Of a stretch of 64,000 nt of DNA, positions 28,761 through 38,048 are shown piece by piece (the first letter of the stretch is position 1; each line of letters opens with the position of its first letter). The DNA comes from an uncultured Bacteroidales bacterium (GTDB taxonomy: Bacteria; Bacteroidota; Bacteroidia; Bacteroidales; Muribaculaceae), in the NCBI GenBank assembly GCA_947175575.1, contig CAMWNG010000001.1:62001-126000 (forward strand). Direction: 5' to 3'. A program made the translations under genes and the position numbers. The notes below the pieces were generated by a model. It was not told the DNA's origin. It was given only the letters and a program-made list of their open reading frames with translations, and searched no databases.

Positions 28761-29626
28761 ACACGTTTCTTGAACAGGCCCATCAGGGCTTTTACATAAT
28801 CCTCATCCGTTGCGACAGAGGTAAAATTCACCCTACTCTTCTTGAGTTGTTCCGACATAGCTTGCTGACGGTCATACCACCATTTTGCGTAAGCTTTGCG
28901 CACACGCGACGAACCGGTATCCACCCATCGGGTAGCGCCGCTTTCCAGATCGGTAAGGCGCATCAAGCCTACATCAGGAAGTTGAGCGTCACGACGGTCG
29001 TAGACCTGAACGGCCATCACGTCATGTTTGTTTCGGGCGAGAGACAATGCCTGCCGATACTCATGACTGTCGATAAAATCAGATATGATGAATACCGTGG
29101 CGCGTTTGCGCATCGCATCAGTGAAATAGCGCAAGGCTACCGATAGGTCGGTACCCTTACTTTCGGGTTCGAAGTTCAACAGTTCGCGTATTATCAGGAG
29201 AATATGCTTCTTGCCTTTTTTCGGCGGAATGAACTTTTCCACTTTGTCTGAGAAGAAAAGCGCACCGATTTTGTCATTGTTCTGACTTGCCGAGAATGCC
29301 AGCGTAGCAGCAATTTCGGCTATCATATCGCGTTTTTCAACCCCGACAGCGCCGAACTCGCGCGATCCGCTGACGTCTACCATGAGCATGACAGTCAGTT
29401 CACGCTCTTCTTCGAAAACTTTTACGAAAGGTTTGTTATGTCGCGCGGTGACATTCCAGTCAATGTCGCGGATGTCATCACCATATTGGTACTCGCGGAC
29501 TTCGGAGAACATCATGCCGCGTCCTTTGAAGGCGGAGTGGTATTCCCCGGCAAAAATATTCTGCGACAGTCCCCGGGTCTTTATCTCGATCTTGCGGACT
29601 TTCTTCAGAAGTTCATTAGCATCCAT
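28757..29626 (-). CDS. DUF58 domain-containing protein
   Basis: GMMFSEVREYQYGDDIRDIDWNVTARHNKPFVKVFEEERELTVMLMVDVSGS. Confidence 0.92.
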   Translation of the reverse strand: MDANELLKKVRKIEIKTRGLSQNIFAGEYHSAFKGRGMMFSEVREYQYGDDIRDIDWNVTARHNKPFVKVFEEERELTVMLMVDVSGSREFGAVGVEKRDMIAEIAATLAFSASQNNDKIGALFFSDKVEKFIPPKKGKKHILLIIRELLNFEPESKGTDLSVALRYFTDAMRKRATVFIISDFIDSHEYRQALSLARNKHDVMAVQVYDRRDAQLPDVGLMRLTDLESGATRWVDTGSSRVRKAYAKWWYDRQQAMSEQLKKSRVNFTSVATDEDYVKALMGLFKKRV

Positions 29627-29653
29627 TTGACACCGCTGTAATTAATTCAATAA

Positions 29654-30649
29654 TCAAGGAACTTGAACTTTGTCAAGAATCTCAGTTATGATTTCATCGG
29701 TAGTGATGTTGTTAGCCTCGGCCTCATAGGTTACACCGATACGATGACGGAGAACATCGTGGCATACAGCAATCACATCCTCCGGCACCACATAGCCGCG
29801 ACCGTGTATGAACGCGTATGCGCGAGCTGCGCGGGCAAGCGATATCGACGCACGCGGCGATGCCCCGAAAGCAATGATGCCTGTAAGATCATTAAGCCCG
29901 AAATCTGCCGGGAAACGTGTGGCGAAAACGATGTCCACGATATAACGCTCGATCTTTTCATCCACATATATCTGTTCTACTACTTTCTGAGCCTCGATAA
30001 TTTCCTCAGGCTTGAGCAGGGGCTGAACTTTGCGTTTTTCGTTAGAGATATTCTGTCGGATGATCAGTTTCTCTTCTTCTTTCGAAGGATAACCGATAAT
30101 CACTTTCATGAGGAATCGGTCGACCTGCGCTTCGGGAAGCGGATAGGTGCCTTCCTGTTCGATAGGATTCTGGGTAGCCATCACCAGGAAGGGTTCATCA
30201 AGCGGGAAAGTGCTCTCGCCGATGGTAACCTGACGTTCCTGCATGGCCTCCAGAAGTGCGGACTGCACTTTTGCGGGAGCACGGTTTATTTCATCCGCAA
30301 GTACGAAGTTGGCGAAAATCGGGCCTTTCTTGACCTGGAAAGTCTCGTTTTTTACGCTATATACCATCGTACCGATGACGTCGGCCGGAAGCAAGTCAGG
30401 TGTAAACTGGATACGACTATATTTCGCATCGATAAGCTGTGCGAGAGTCTTGATAGCGAGAGTCTTGGCCAGACCGGGGACACCTTCGAGAAGCACATGC
30501 CCATTGCTGAGCAATGCTATGAGCAAAGATTCCACGAGATGTTTCTGTCCGACGATGGTCTGATCCATGCCGTGGGTTATGATGTTGATGAAGTCGCTCT
30601 TAGAGGCAACCAGAGCGTTGAGATCGCGAATGTTTACAGAGTCGCTCAT
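29654..30649 (-). CDS. MoxR family AAA ATPase
   Basis: GHVLLEGVPGLAKTLAIKTLA, FVLADEINRAPAKVQSALLEAMQERQVTI, MATQNPIEQEGTYPLPEAQVDRF. Confidence 0.95.
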   Translation of the reverse strand: MSDSVNIRDLNALVASKSDFINIITHGMDQTIVGQKHLVESLLIALLSNGHVLLEGVPGLAKTLAIKTLAQLIDAKYSRIQFTPDLLPADVIGTMVYSVKNETFQVKKGPIFANFVLADEINRAPAKVQSALLEAMQERQVTIGESTFPLDEPFLVMATQNPIEQEGTYPLPEAQVDRFLMKVIIGYPSKEEEKLIIRQNISNEKRKVQPLLKPEEIIEAQKVVEQIYVDEKIERYIVDIVFATRFPADFGLNDLTGIIAFGASPRASISLARAARAYAFIHGRGYVVPEDVIAVCHDVLRHRIGVTYEAEANNITTDEIITEILDKVQVP

Positions 30650-30838
30650 ATAGTTTTTATATGGTTTTTATGTTATTGATTACGTGACAGGATAGTAAGA
30701 CTTCATTCTTACCTACACAAAGTTACTAAGAAAACAAACAAGGATTCCGAACCAAATGTTAATTTAACCTATAATTGCTTTAGCAGATTGAAGTCTTAAC
30801 ATTTTTTGTATAATAAGAGAGTGCATGTAAAATAAAAT

Positions 30839-30873
30839 TAACACGTCGTCGCTGTTCGGGCGACGACGTGTTA
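30839..30873 (-). terminator. Terminator downstream of the HU-LysM gene
   Basis: taacacgtcgtcgc / gcgacgacgtgtta, 14-bp perfect stem, 7-nt loop, A-rich + flank (U-rich on minus transcript). Confidence 0.85.
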
Positions 30874-30885
30874 TCAGTTTCATAA

Positions 30886-32043
30886 TCAGAATTTGTATTT
30901 ACGAGACAACTCTCCGATGAGTTTTGAGGCCTTGGCCGCGGTGGCCTGAGGTGTCTCTTCCTCAAAAGTCGATTTGTCAGGTATCAGAACTTTCGTTCCG
31001 GGGGCTATCTTGTTCGGATTGCCAAGCCCTGGATTCGCTTCATATATGAAAATCCAATAGTTTTTAACCCCATAATGTTCTTTTGCAAGAATGGCCAGAT
31101 ATCTTTTATTGGTAACGGTGTCGTAAACCGGTTCTGCCTTCTTGGATGATTCCGGCGCGTCTGTCACGACCGTTTCAGGCTCATTGATCGCCGTTCGGAT
31201 CTCCGGCGTCTCTTCAGGCATCTGTTCATCAGGCATAGGGGTAGTTTCGGTCATTTCAGCAGGTGTTTCTACAACTACTTCCTGACTTTCCTCAACAGTT
31301 TCAGTCTCAGGATATTCGAAATCTTCAGGCAGGCTGTATGCGCCCATCGCTTTTCCTGCAAAATATCCTCCGCAGAGGCCTACTATCAGCCCGATCAATA
31401 TACCTGCGACTAACCACAGCGTACGGTTCTGTTCTGGAGAGGCCGGAGCATCCTGTTCTTCTTCAATTTCTTCAGGGATCGGTTCGTGTTTTAACTCGCC
31501 GGCTGGCTCTTCATCCTCGGGCTCGAGCACCGGTGCCGGAACATCTTCCGATACAGCGGTATTTTCACATTCATCTGACACTTCAGACGTGTTATTTTCC
31601 GTGTCCTCCGGAACACTGACGGTTATATCCTCAGCTGCAACATCCGGAGTCTGGTCGGGCGTTGCGGTCAATGGAATCTCAGCGGGTTCGGCCACCATCT
31701 CCGAACGAAATTCGTTGGGAATCTCGTCGCGGGCGTCATCAGCCGGTAATACTGAAATTTCCTGTTCGGCACCATCGTTAAGTTCTACCGCTTCAAAGGC
31801 TGCAAACGGCTCGTTCAGGCATGCGGCCAGTTCAGGTTCAGGTCTGAAAAGAACCGGATGGGAAATATCGGCACCTCTGACGAATGCTCCGAGTCCCTTG
31901 ATCTCAACTATTTCACCGGAGCTGAGTCCCTGTTCTACCGTTGCGAAAAGTTCATGCAGAAATCTGCGTACATCAGCAGGCGAAATGCCTGTGGCCACCG
32001 AGATTTTGGAAATCAGTGAAGGAAGATTAATTGGCTGATTCAT
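30886..32043 (-). CDS. HU-like DNA-binding domain - acidic linker - TM helix - LysM fusion protein
   Basis: N-term MNQPINLPSLISKISVATGISPADVRRFLHELFATVEQGLSSGEIVEIKGLGAFVRG (HU-like); Glu/Pro-rich linker; TM TLWLVAGILIGLIVGLCGGYFAG; LysM YLAILAKEHYGVKNYWIFIYEANPGLGNPNKIAPGTKVLIPD. Confidence 0.82.
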   Translation of the reverse strand: MNQPINLPSLISKISVATGISPADVRRFLHELFATVEQGLSSGEIVEIKGLGAFVRGADISHPVLFRPEPELAACLNEPFAAFEAVELNDGAEQEISVLPADDARDEIPNEFRSEMVAEPAEIPLTATPDQTPDVAAEDITVSVPEDTENNTSEVSDECENTAVSEDVPAPVLEPEDEEPAGELKHEPIPEEIEEEQDAPASPEQNRTLWLVAGILIGLIVGLCGGYFAGKAMGAYSLPEDFEYPETETVEESQEVVVETPAEMTETTPMPDEQMPEETPEIRTAINEPETVVTDAPESSKKAEPVYDTVTNKRYLAILAKEHYGVKNYWIFIYEANPGLGNPNKIAPGTKVLIPDKSTFEEETPQATAAKASKLIGELSRKYKF

Positions 32044-32317
32044 CCTTAAAAAGCTTTTTGCGCAACATGGCTGCAGGTGTGAATACTAAAGATATCTGTG
32101 GCGGCAACAACATTCGCTTTCCGGATACATGGTCCGTTACCACTTCCTCATCATTTTTGACGGCCGCGAATGTTCCGAATGACGGGATAGCCACATGGTC
32201 TCCGTCTGTCGCCGCTTTGCTAACGGCTGAGACAAAAGCTGTAAGCAGATTCCGGACTTCCCCGGAATCTATATCCAGCCTTGCCGAAATATTCTGTACA
32301 AGTGTTTTTGTATCCAT
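32027..32317 (-). CDS. HU family DNA-binding protein
   Basis: 96 aa HU-like fold pattern; overlaps the start of the HU-LysM gene by 17 nt. Confidence 0.85.
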   Translation of the reverse strand: MDTKTLVQNISARLDIDSGEVRNLLTAFVSAVSKAATDGDHVAIPSFGTFAAVKNDEEVVTDHVSGKRMLLPPQISLVFTPAAMLRKKLFKDESAN

Positions 32318-32366
32318 AATAATATCTTAACTATATCTTCTATATTCTATATTCTATAAATGAGAA

Positions 32367-33638
32367 TTAGCGGTTGCAGTTTATGATTATCGAATGGTCA
32401 AGTCTTGTTGAGTACAAGCGGCTACGCCGTTCGCTGCGCACGATGGATTCTACCGGACTATATGCCGCGACATGAACGGTGTCATGAGAGACCGATGATG
32501 CATTTATACGGTCGAGCACACACATAAGACGAGCCCTTTTGGCTCGTTCCTCAGCGTCAGTGAACAACGATCTCCTCACAGCACGAATAGGAATCACTTC
32601 GTTGATTATTATTCCGGCTTTCTTATATTGGTATCCCTGCTTATAAACACTCCGCAGACATTCGGTAGCCATAGCCACCAGACCGATGGTGTCACAGGTG
32701 GCTTCCGGCAACTGACGGAATGCGGAATTATAATATTGTGGCAGATCTTTACGCATGGAGTTCGTATGAAGGAACACCGATATCGATACTGCGGCACAAC
32801 CCTGGGCGCGCAACTTGCGCGACACTATAGTAGCGAACAAGGCGACCGCCTGACGCAAATCCTCGAAATTTTCAAGCATACGTCCGAACGAACGGGAACA
32901 AATCATCTGCTTTTTGGCCGTTTCTTCCTGTTCGACCGAAATGCAGGCATCGCCATTGAGTTCACGCCAGGTCCGCTCACCTACTATATTCAGCATACGC
33001 TTTACTCCCGCCTGATCCATATCTGCAAAATCAAGTGCAGTACGTACTCCTATATTGTCGAAGTGACGCCGCAGACGGCGCCCTACTCCCCACACATCCT
33101 TTATCGGTGTAAGGCTCAAAGCTTTGCGACGGCGCTCTTCGGAGTCTATAATCGCACAGGAGCGATAGGCCGGATACTTTTTTGCGAATCGCGCGGCCAC
33201 CTTTGCAAGAGTTTTGGTAGATGCTATACCTAAGGAGGTGGGAATACCTGTACAACGGCGTATTTTCCGCACGATCTCCCTACCTAATACTTCAAGTTCA
33301 GAACCGTTAACTCCATCGAGATAAAGAAACGCCTCGTCAATCGAATATATTTCAATTTCGGGTACGATAGACCCGAGTATGGCCATTACGCGGGAGGACA
33401 TATCACCATAAAGCCTGTGATTCCCTGAAAGTGCCCTGACTCCTTGCCTCAGACACATCTCCTTTATCTGAAAAAAAGGATCACCACGTTTGATGCCGAG
33501 GGCTTTGGCCTCGTTTGAGAGCGCAACCACACATCCGTCGTTATTAGATAATACAACGACAGGACGGGCACGAAGCGAAGGGTCAAAAACACGTTCGCAC
33601 GACACGAAAAAGTTATTGCAATCGATCAGGCCAACCAT
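32367..33638 (-). CDS. umuC: Y-family DNA polymerase, UmuC
   Basis: [44 protein letters not shown]. Confidence 0.93.
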   Translation of the reverse strand: MVGLIDCNNFFVSCERVFDPSLRARPVVVLSNNDGCVVALSNEAKALGIKRGDPFFQIKEMCLRQGVRALSGNHRLYGDMSSRVMAILGSIVPEIEIYSIDEAFLYLDGVNGSELEVLGREIVRKIRRCTGIPTSLGIASTKTLAKVAARFAKKYPAYRSCAIIDSEERRRKALSLTPIKDVWGVGRRLRRHFDNIGVRTALDFADMDQAGVKRMLNIVGERTWRELNGDACISVEQEETAKKQMICSRSFGRMLENFEDLRQAVALFATIVSRKLRAQGCAAVSISVFLHTNSMRKDLPQYYNSAFRQLPEATCDTIGLVAMATECLRSVYKQGYQYKKAGIIINEVIPIRAVRRSLFTDAEERAKRARLMCVLDRINASSVSHDTVHVAAYSPVESIVRSERRSRLYSTRLDHSIIINCNR

Positions 33639-33647
33639 ACATCTCTT

Positions 33648-34121
33648 TTATTCGTCGGTCTTGCGCTTCTTGGATCGGTTGCGCCGATGCTGTTTGATGG
33701 AATGTGTGACTACCCCCCATACTTCAAATTCGCGGTCGGGAGTTACGAGAATGGGATCGAATGATTCATTTGACGGCACGAGCCATACCTGATCTTTTAC
33801 GAGTGACAAGCGTTTGAGTGTAAACTCGCCGTCGATACAGCAGACGGCCATATCTCCGTCCTTGGGTTCAAGCGAACGATCGATCACGAGCAGATCTCCG
33901 TCCTCGATTCCGTCTCCTATCATGGATTCTCCCGACACTCTGGCATAGAAAGTTGATGCAGGATGCTGCACAAGCTCATGATTGAGATCTATGGCTTCCG
34001 AAAGATAATCCTGTGCAGGAGAGGGAAATCCGGCCTGAATTCCCATATCAGCTAACGGAAGGCGGACTTGCCCGGTGAGTTCCGGGCGCAAGATATGTAT
34101 CATAATCTCACCTCGCTTCAT
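33648..34121 (-). CDS. umuD: S24 family peptidase UmuD
   Basis: QAGFPSPAQDYLSEAIDLN cleavage region, SGESMIGDGIEDGDLLVIDRS, DGEFTLKRL. Confidence 0.92.
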   Translation of the reverse strand: MKRGEIMIHILRPELTGQVRLPLADMGIQAGFPSPAQDYLSEAIDLNHELVQHPASTFYARVSGESMIGDGIEDGDLLVIDRSLEPKDGDMAVCCIDGEFTLKRLSLVKDQVWLVPSNESFDPILVTPDREFEVWGVVTHSIKQHRRNRSKKRKTDE

Positions 34122-34128
34122 GCCGTGG

Positions 34129-35076
34129 TCATTTAAGATATTCCCTGACATGGAAGCGTGGGCGATGTTTTACCTCGAGAAATATTTTACCGATGTATTC
34201 GCCTACTACGCCTAATGACATTAGAATCAGACCACCGAGAAGCCATACGGAAAGAATCAATGAAGTCCAACCGGTGACTGTCCGATGGGTCAGATAGGAG
34301 GTGAGCGCCCATATTCCTACTATAATGTCAAGGAACACGATGATGATTCCCAAGGCAAAAATCATGCGCATGGGCCGCGATGTAAACGATGTCACCCCGT
34401 CTATGGAGAGAGCCAGAAGTTTGCTGAAATTGTATTTTGTTTCTCCGGCGAGACGTGGATTGCGGGTGAAATACACGATGTCGTAAGGCAACCCGAGACT
34501 CTGGACCACTCCGCGCAGAAACATATTACGCTCATCATATCGCTTGAGCATATTGATTGCGCGTCGGCTCATCAGACGGAATTCCGAATGATCGTATAGC
34601 ACTTTCACTCCCATTGCGCGCTGAATTCTGTAAAACAGATGTGCTGATGTGCGCTTGAACCAGGTATCGCTGTCGCGGCGGGCTCTCACACCATAAACGA
34701 TGTCCGCTCCACCCACGAACTTTTTAACCATTTCTATTATAGCCTCGGGGTCATCCTGAAGATCAGCATCGATTGTTACAGCACAATCAGCATCATCCGA
34801 AGCAATCTCAAGACCGCAGATCATAGCAGGCTGTTGTCCGGCATTCGCCATCAGGGAGATTCCCCGTACACTTTTGTCGGAACTGTTTGCCCGGCGTACC
34901 ATCTCCCACGTGGCGTCAGAGGAACAATCATCCACAAAAAGCAGATATGATTCCGACGAAATCAGGTTCATGGCTATCATACGGGCACGGAGGTCACCCA
35001 ACACCCTGAGGGTGTCGGGCAACACCTCCTGCTCGTTAAAGCACGGAACGATTATGGCCAGCCGCGGAGAGGTCAT
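34129..35076 (-). CDS. Glycosyltransferase family 2, GtrB/DPM1-like with C-terminal TM helices
   Basis: LAIIVPCFNEQEVLPDTL, DADLQDDPEAI, two C-terminal TMs. Confidence 0.9.
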   Translation of the reverse strand: MTSPRLAIIVPCFNEQEVLPDTLRVLGDLRARMIAMNLISSESYLLFVDDCSSDATWEMVRRANSSDKSVRGISLMANAGQQPAMICGLEIASDDADCAVTIDADLQDDPEAIIEMVKKFVGGADIVYGVRARRDSDTWFKRTSAHLFYRIQRAMGVKVLYDHSEFRLMSRRAINMLKRYDERNMFLRGVVQSLGLPYDIVYFTRNPRLAGETKYNFSKLLALSIDGVTSFTSRPMRMIFALGIIIVFLDIIVGIWALTSYLTHRTVTGWTSLILSVWLLGGLILMSLGVVGEYIGKIFLEVKHRPRFHVREYLK

Positions 35077-35080
35077 CGCA

Positions 35081-36562
35081 TCAATATGCTCGGGCGATTA
35101 TGACGCGGCGTTTCGAAGGCTTGCCGGTAACCATGCAGACGCCTTCTTCTTCCTCGCCGTCAAGAGGGATGCAGCGGATAGTGGCTTTTGTCTCGGCTTT
35201 GATTTTTTCCTCCGTCTCTGGAGTGCCATCCCAATGACAAAGGAAAAATCCGCCGTTTTCGATTTTTTTCTTGAATTCTTCGTACGAATCCACTTTTTCG
35301 ATACGGCTGTCGCGCATCTTGAGGGCTTTATCGTATATATTGCTCTGAATCTCTTCCAGCAGATCACGAATGGCTTCGGGAAGGCCTGCTATCTGCATCT
35401 GAGACTTTTCGAGAGTATCGCGACGCATAACCTCAACTGTTCCATTCTCGAGATCTCGGGCTCCTATGGCCAGACGAACGGGAACACCCTTCAGTTCGTA
35501 ATCTGCGAATTTGAAGCCGGGACGACGCTTGTCGTCATCATCATATTTGACGGATATTCCGAGAGCGGCAAGCTGTGCGATAAGAGGTGTTATGGCCTCG
35601 GTTATGGCGGCGAGTTGTTCGGTGTTCTTGAATATCGGCACGATCACCACCTGGATGGGAGCCAGATGGGGCGGGAGTACCAGACCGTTATCATCGCTGT
35701 GAGCCATGATGAGGGCACCCATCAGACGGGTGGAAACGCCCCATGAGTTGGCCCAGACATATTGAGGCTTGTTCTCTTTATTCACGAATGTGACATCGAA
35801 AGCCTTTGCAAAATTCTGACCGAGATTATGTGAAGTACCGCTCTGGAGCGCTTTGCCGTCCTGCATCATAGCCTCGATAGTATAGGTGTTGAGGGCGCCG
35901 GCAAAGCGTTCGGTCTCTGTCTTAACCCCGATGATTACGGGCAGACCCATGTATTTTCGGGCAAATTCGGCGTAAAGGTTTATCATCTGTACCGTGCGTG
36001 CTTCGCTTTCTTCTGCAGTAGCGTGTGCGCAGTGACCTTCCTGCCACAGGAATTCGGATGTGCGGAGGAACATGCGCGTACGCATCTCCCAACGCATCAC
36101 GTTACACCACTGGTTGCATATGATAGGAAGATCGCGGTACGAGTGAATCCAGTTTTTATAAGTACCCCATATGATGGTTTCGGAAGTAGGACGGACAATG
36201 AGTTCTTCTTCCAGACGGGCTTCCGGATCGACTATCACACCTTTGCCTTCGGGATCGTTTTTTAGACGATAATGTGTCACTACGGCACATTCTTTAGCGA
36301 ATCCCTCAACATGTTCAGCCTCGCGGCACAGGAAAGATTTGGGGATGAGCAGTGGAAAGTACGCGTTCTTGACACCGGTCTGCTTGAACATATGGTCAAG
36401 AGTCTGCTGCATCTTCTCCCAGATGGCATAGCCATAAGGTTTTATTATCATGCAGCCACGTACGGCCGACTGCTCGGCCAGATCGGCTTTGACTACCAGT
36501 TCGTTGTACCATTGTGAATAGTTCTCGGCACGTTTGGTAAGGTGTTGCAGTTCGATTGCCAT
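35081..36562 (-). CDS. proS: Prolyl-tRNA synthetase
   Basis: Class II aaRS motifs ([54 protein letters not shown]). Confidence 0.95.
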   Translation of the reverse strand: MAIELQHLTKRAENYSQWYNELVVKADLAEQSAVRGCMIIKPYGYAIWEKMQQTLDHMFKQTGVKNAYFPLLIPKSFLCREAEHVEGFAKECAVVTHYRLKNDPEGKGVIVDPEARLEEELIVRPTSETIIWGTYKNWIHSYRDLPIICNQWCNVMRWEMRTRMFLRTSEFLWQEGHCAHATAEESEARTVQMINLYAEFARKYMGLPVIIGVKTETERFAGALNTYTIEAMMQDGKALQSGTSHNLGQNFAKAFDVTFVNKENKPQYVWANSWGVSTRLMGALIMAHSDDNGLVLPPHLAPIQVVIVPIFKNTEQLAAITEAITPLIAQLAALGISVKYDDDDKRRPGFKFADYELKGVPVRLAIGARDLENGTVEVMRRDTLEKSQMQIAGLPEAIRDLLEEIQSNIYDKALKMRDSRIEKVDSYEEFKKKIENGGFFLCHWDGTPETEEKIKAETKATIRCIPLDGEEEEGVCMVTGKPSKRRVIIARAY

Positions 36563-36844
36563 TTTCTTAATATCTTGATTAGATTTGCGTTAGTGTTTTT
36601 GATTGGTTCGTACATGCGATAGTCAGCCAATCATGGTTGACGCGTCGCGAATTAGATGCAAAGTTACAATAAAAACGTGAAACTATTATAAAGATAGCAT
36701 GCTTTTTTCATTTATCGTTGTGGCATAAGACGTTTATGATGTCTCACGGGCGCATATATTTGGCTTTTTTATGGTTTTTTACCATATTGACTGCATGTTA
36801 TTCTATCAAAAATGAGTAAATTTGCATCTTGCAAAGATTTTGTT

Positions 36845-38005
36845 ATGCCAATCATACTTTTCGATGACCCGAAGGTGCGTCTACAGCTCCTTCCGATTAC
36901 ATTTACCCGACCTGTGGGTGCATTGCGCATGGGACTGCTGACAATGTGGCAGCGATGGCGGTATTTTTTCAATACCGATTTTTTCTGGCAGACAGAGCCT
37001 TACCTGCACGCAATGTTCCCGGAATATACGGGTCATGATATCGACGATACCCTATGGATCGCCGGTCACGTTGTTGCGACCGAACATCTGGCTGCCGCGA
37101 TCGCTGCTCTCACGCCGGGACAACAGCTTGAATACGATGGCCGGATTATAGCCCGACGAGGTTCTCAAACCAGAGAGACCCTCGGTTATGATGGAGATCT
37201 TATTCTGATTGAGCGGGTATACGATATTTTCAGATATAATGATAGGGTCATCGCGCATGATTTCGACTTGGTTACATCGGGCCGTCAGTCAGGGCCGGTT
37301 TCAGACACGAATACGGTCATCGGTCCATGTGATATGATCTTTGTAGAGAATGGCGTAAAGGCTGAAGGTGCGATTTTCAACACCACGAACGGTCCGATAT
37401 ATCTCGGTGAGAATTGTGAAGTGATGGAAGGCAGCTGTCTGCGCGGTCCTATTGCCATCGGGGAGCACTCGGTAGTGAATATGGGTACCAGAATATATGG
37501 TGCCACTACACTCGGACCTTACTGCAAAGTGGGTGGTGAACTCAACAACGTGGTCATGATCGGATATGCTAACAAGGCTCACGACGGATTCCTTGGAAAT
37601 GCTGTAATCGGTGAGTGGTGCAACCTCGGAGGCGGGACTGTGGCGTCGAATCTAAAGAACGACTATTCCGAGATAAAACTCTGGGATTATGCCACGCATC
37701 GATTTCTGCGCACCGGTCTTCAGTTCTGCGGTCTTATAATGGGAGACCACTCCAAAAGTGCGATCAACACCACTTTCAATACAGCTACGGTTGTAGGTGT
37801 AGGCTGCAATATCGTTAGCGAAGGCATGCCTCGGGTATTCATACCGTCGTTTTCGAAAGGTGGAACAGCCGGATTCGAGAATGTGAACCTGAATGAGTTC
37901 TTTACCATAGCAGCCAGAGTAATGGGGCGCCGTGGAGTTGAACTTACGGAATCGTATCGTAATATGTGTTCCGAAATATTCAATTTTGCCGACAGATTCA
38001 AATAG
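36845..38005 (+). CDS. GlmU-like putative sugar nucleotidyltransferase/acyltransferase
   Basis: MPIILFDDPKVRLQLLPITFTRPVGALRMGLLTMWQRW and left-handed beta-helix repeats. Confidence 0.85.
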   Translation: MPIILFDDPKVRLQLLPITFTRPVGALRMGLLTMWQRWRYFFNTDFFWQTEPYLHAMFPEYTGHDIDDTLWIAGHVVATEHLAAAIAALTPGQQLEYDGRIIARRGSQTRETLGYDGDLILIERVYDIFRYNDRVIAHDFDLVTSGRQSGPVSDTNTVIGPCDMIFVENGVKAEGAIFNTTNGPIYLGENCEVMEGSCLRGPIAIGEHSVVNMGTRIYGATTLGPYCKVGGELNNVVMIGYANKAHDGFLGNAVIGEWCNLGGGTVASNLKNDYSEIKLWDYATHRFLRTGLQFCGLIMGDHSKSAINTTFNTATVVGVGCNIVSEGMPRVFIPSFSKGGTAGFENVNLNEFFTIAARVMGRRGVELTESYRNMCSEIFNFADRFK

Positions 38006-38048
38006 ATGTAAAATATAGAAACAATATAAAATCAATAAACCAATTAAT

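Noticed and set aside
29663-30679. 338-aa + strand ORF
   Set aside because: Lies antisense to moxR, which has unmistakable AAA motifs; no recognisable family.
33638-33648. umuDC as evidence of a mobile element
   Set aside because: Gene order umuD-umuC is normal and neighbours (GT2, proS, HU) are chromosomal; no mobility genes nearby.
36771-36785. atggt-tttttt... accat small hairpin upstream of the GlmU-like gene
   Set aside because: Only a 5-bp stem in AT-rich DNA; expected by chance.
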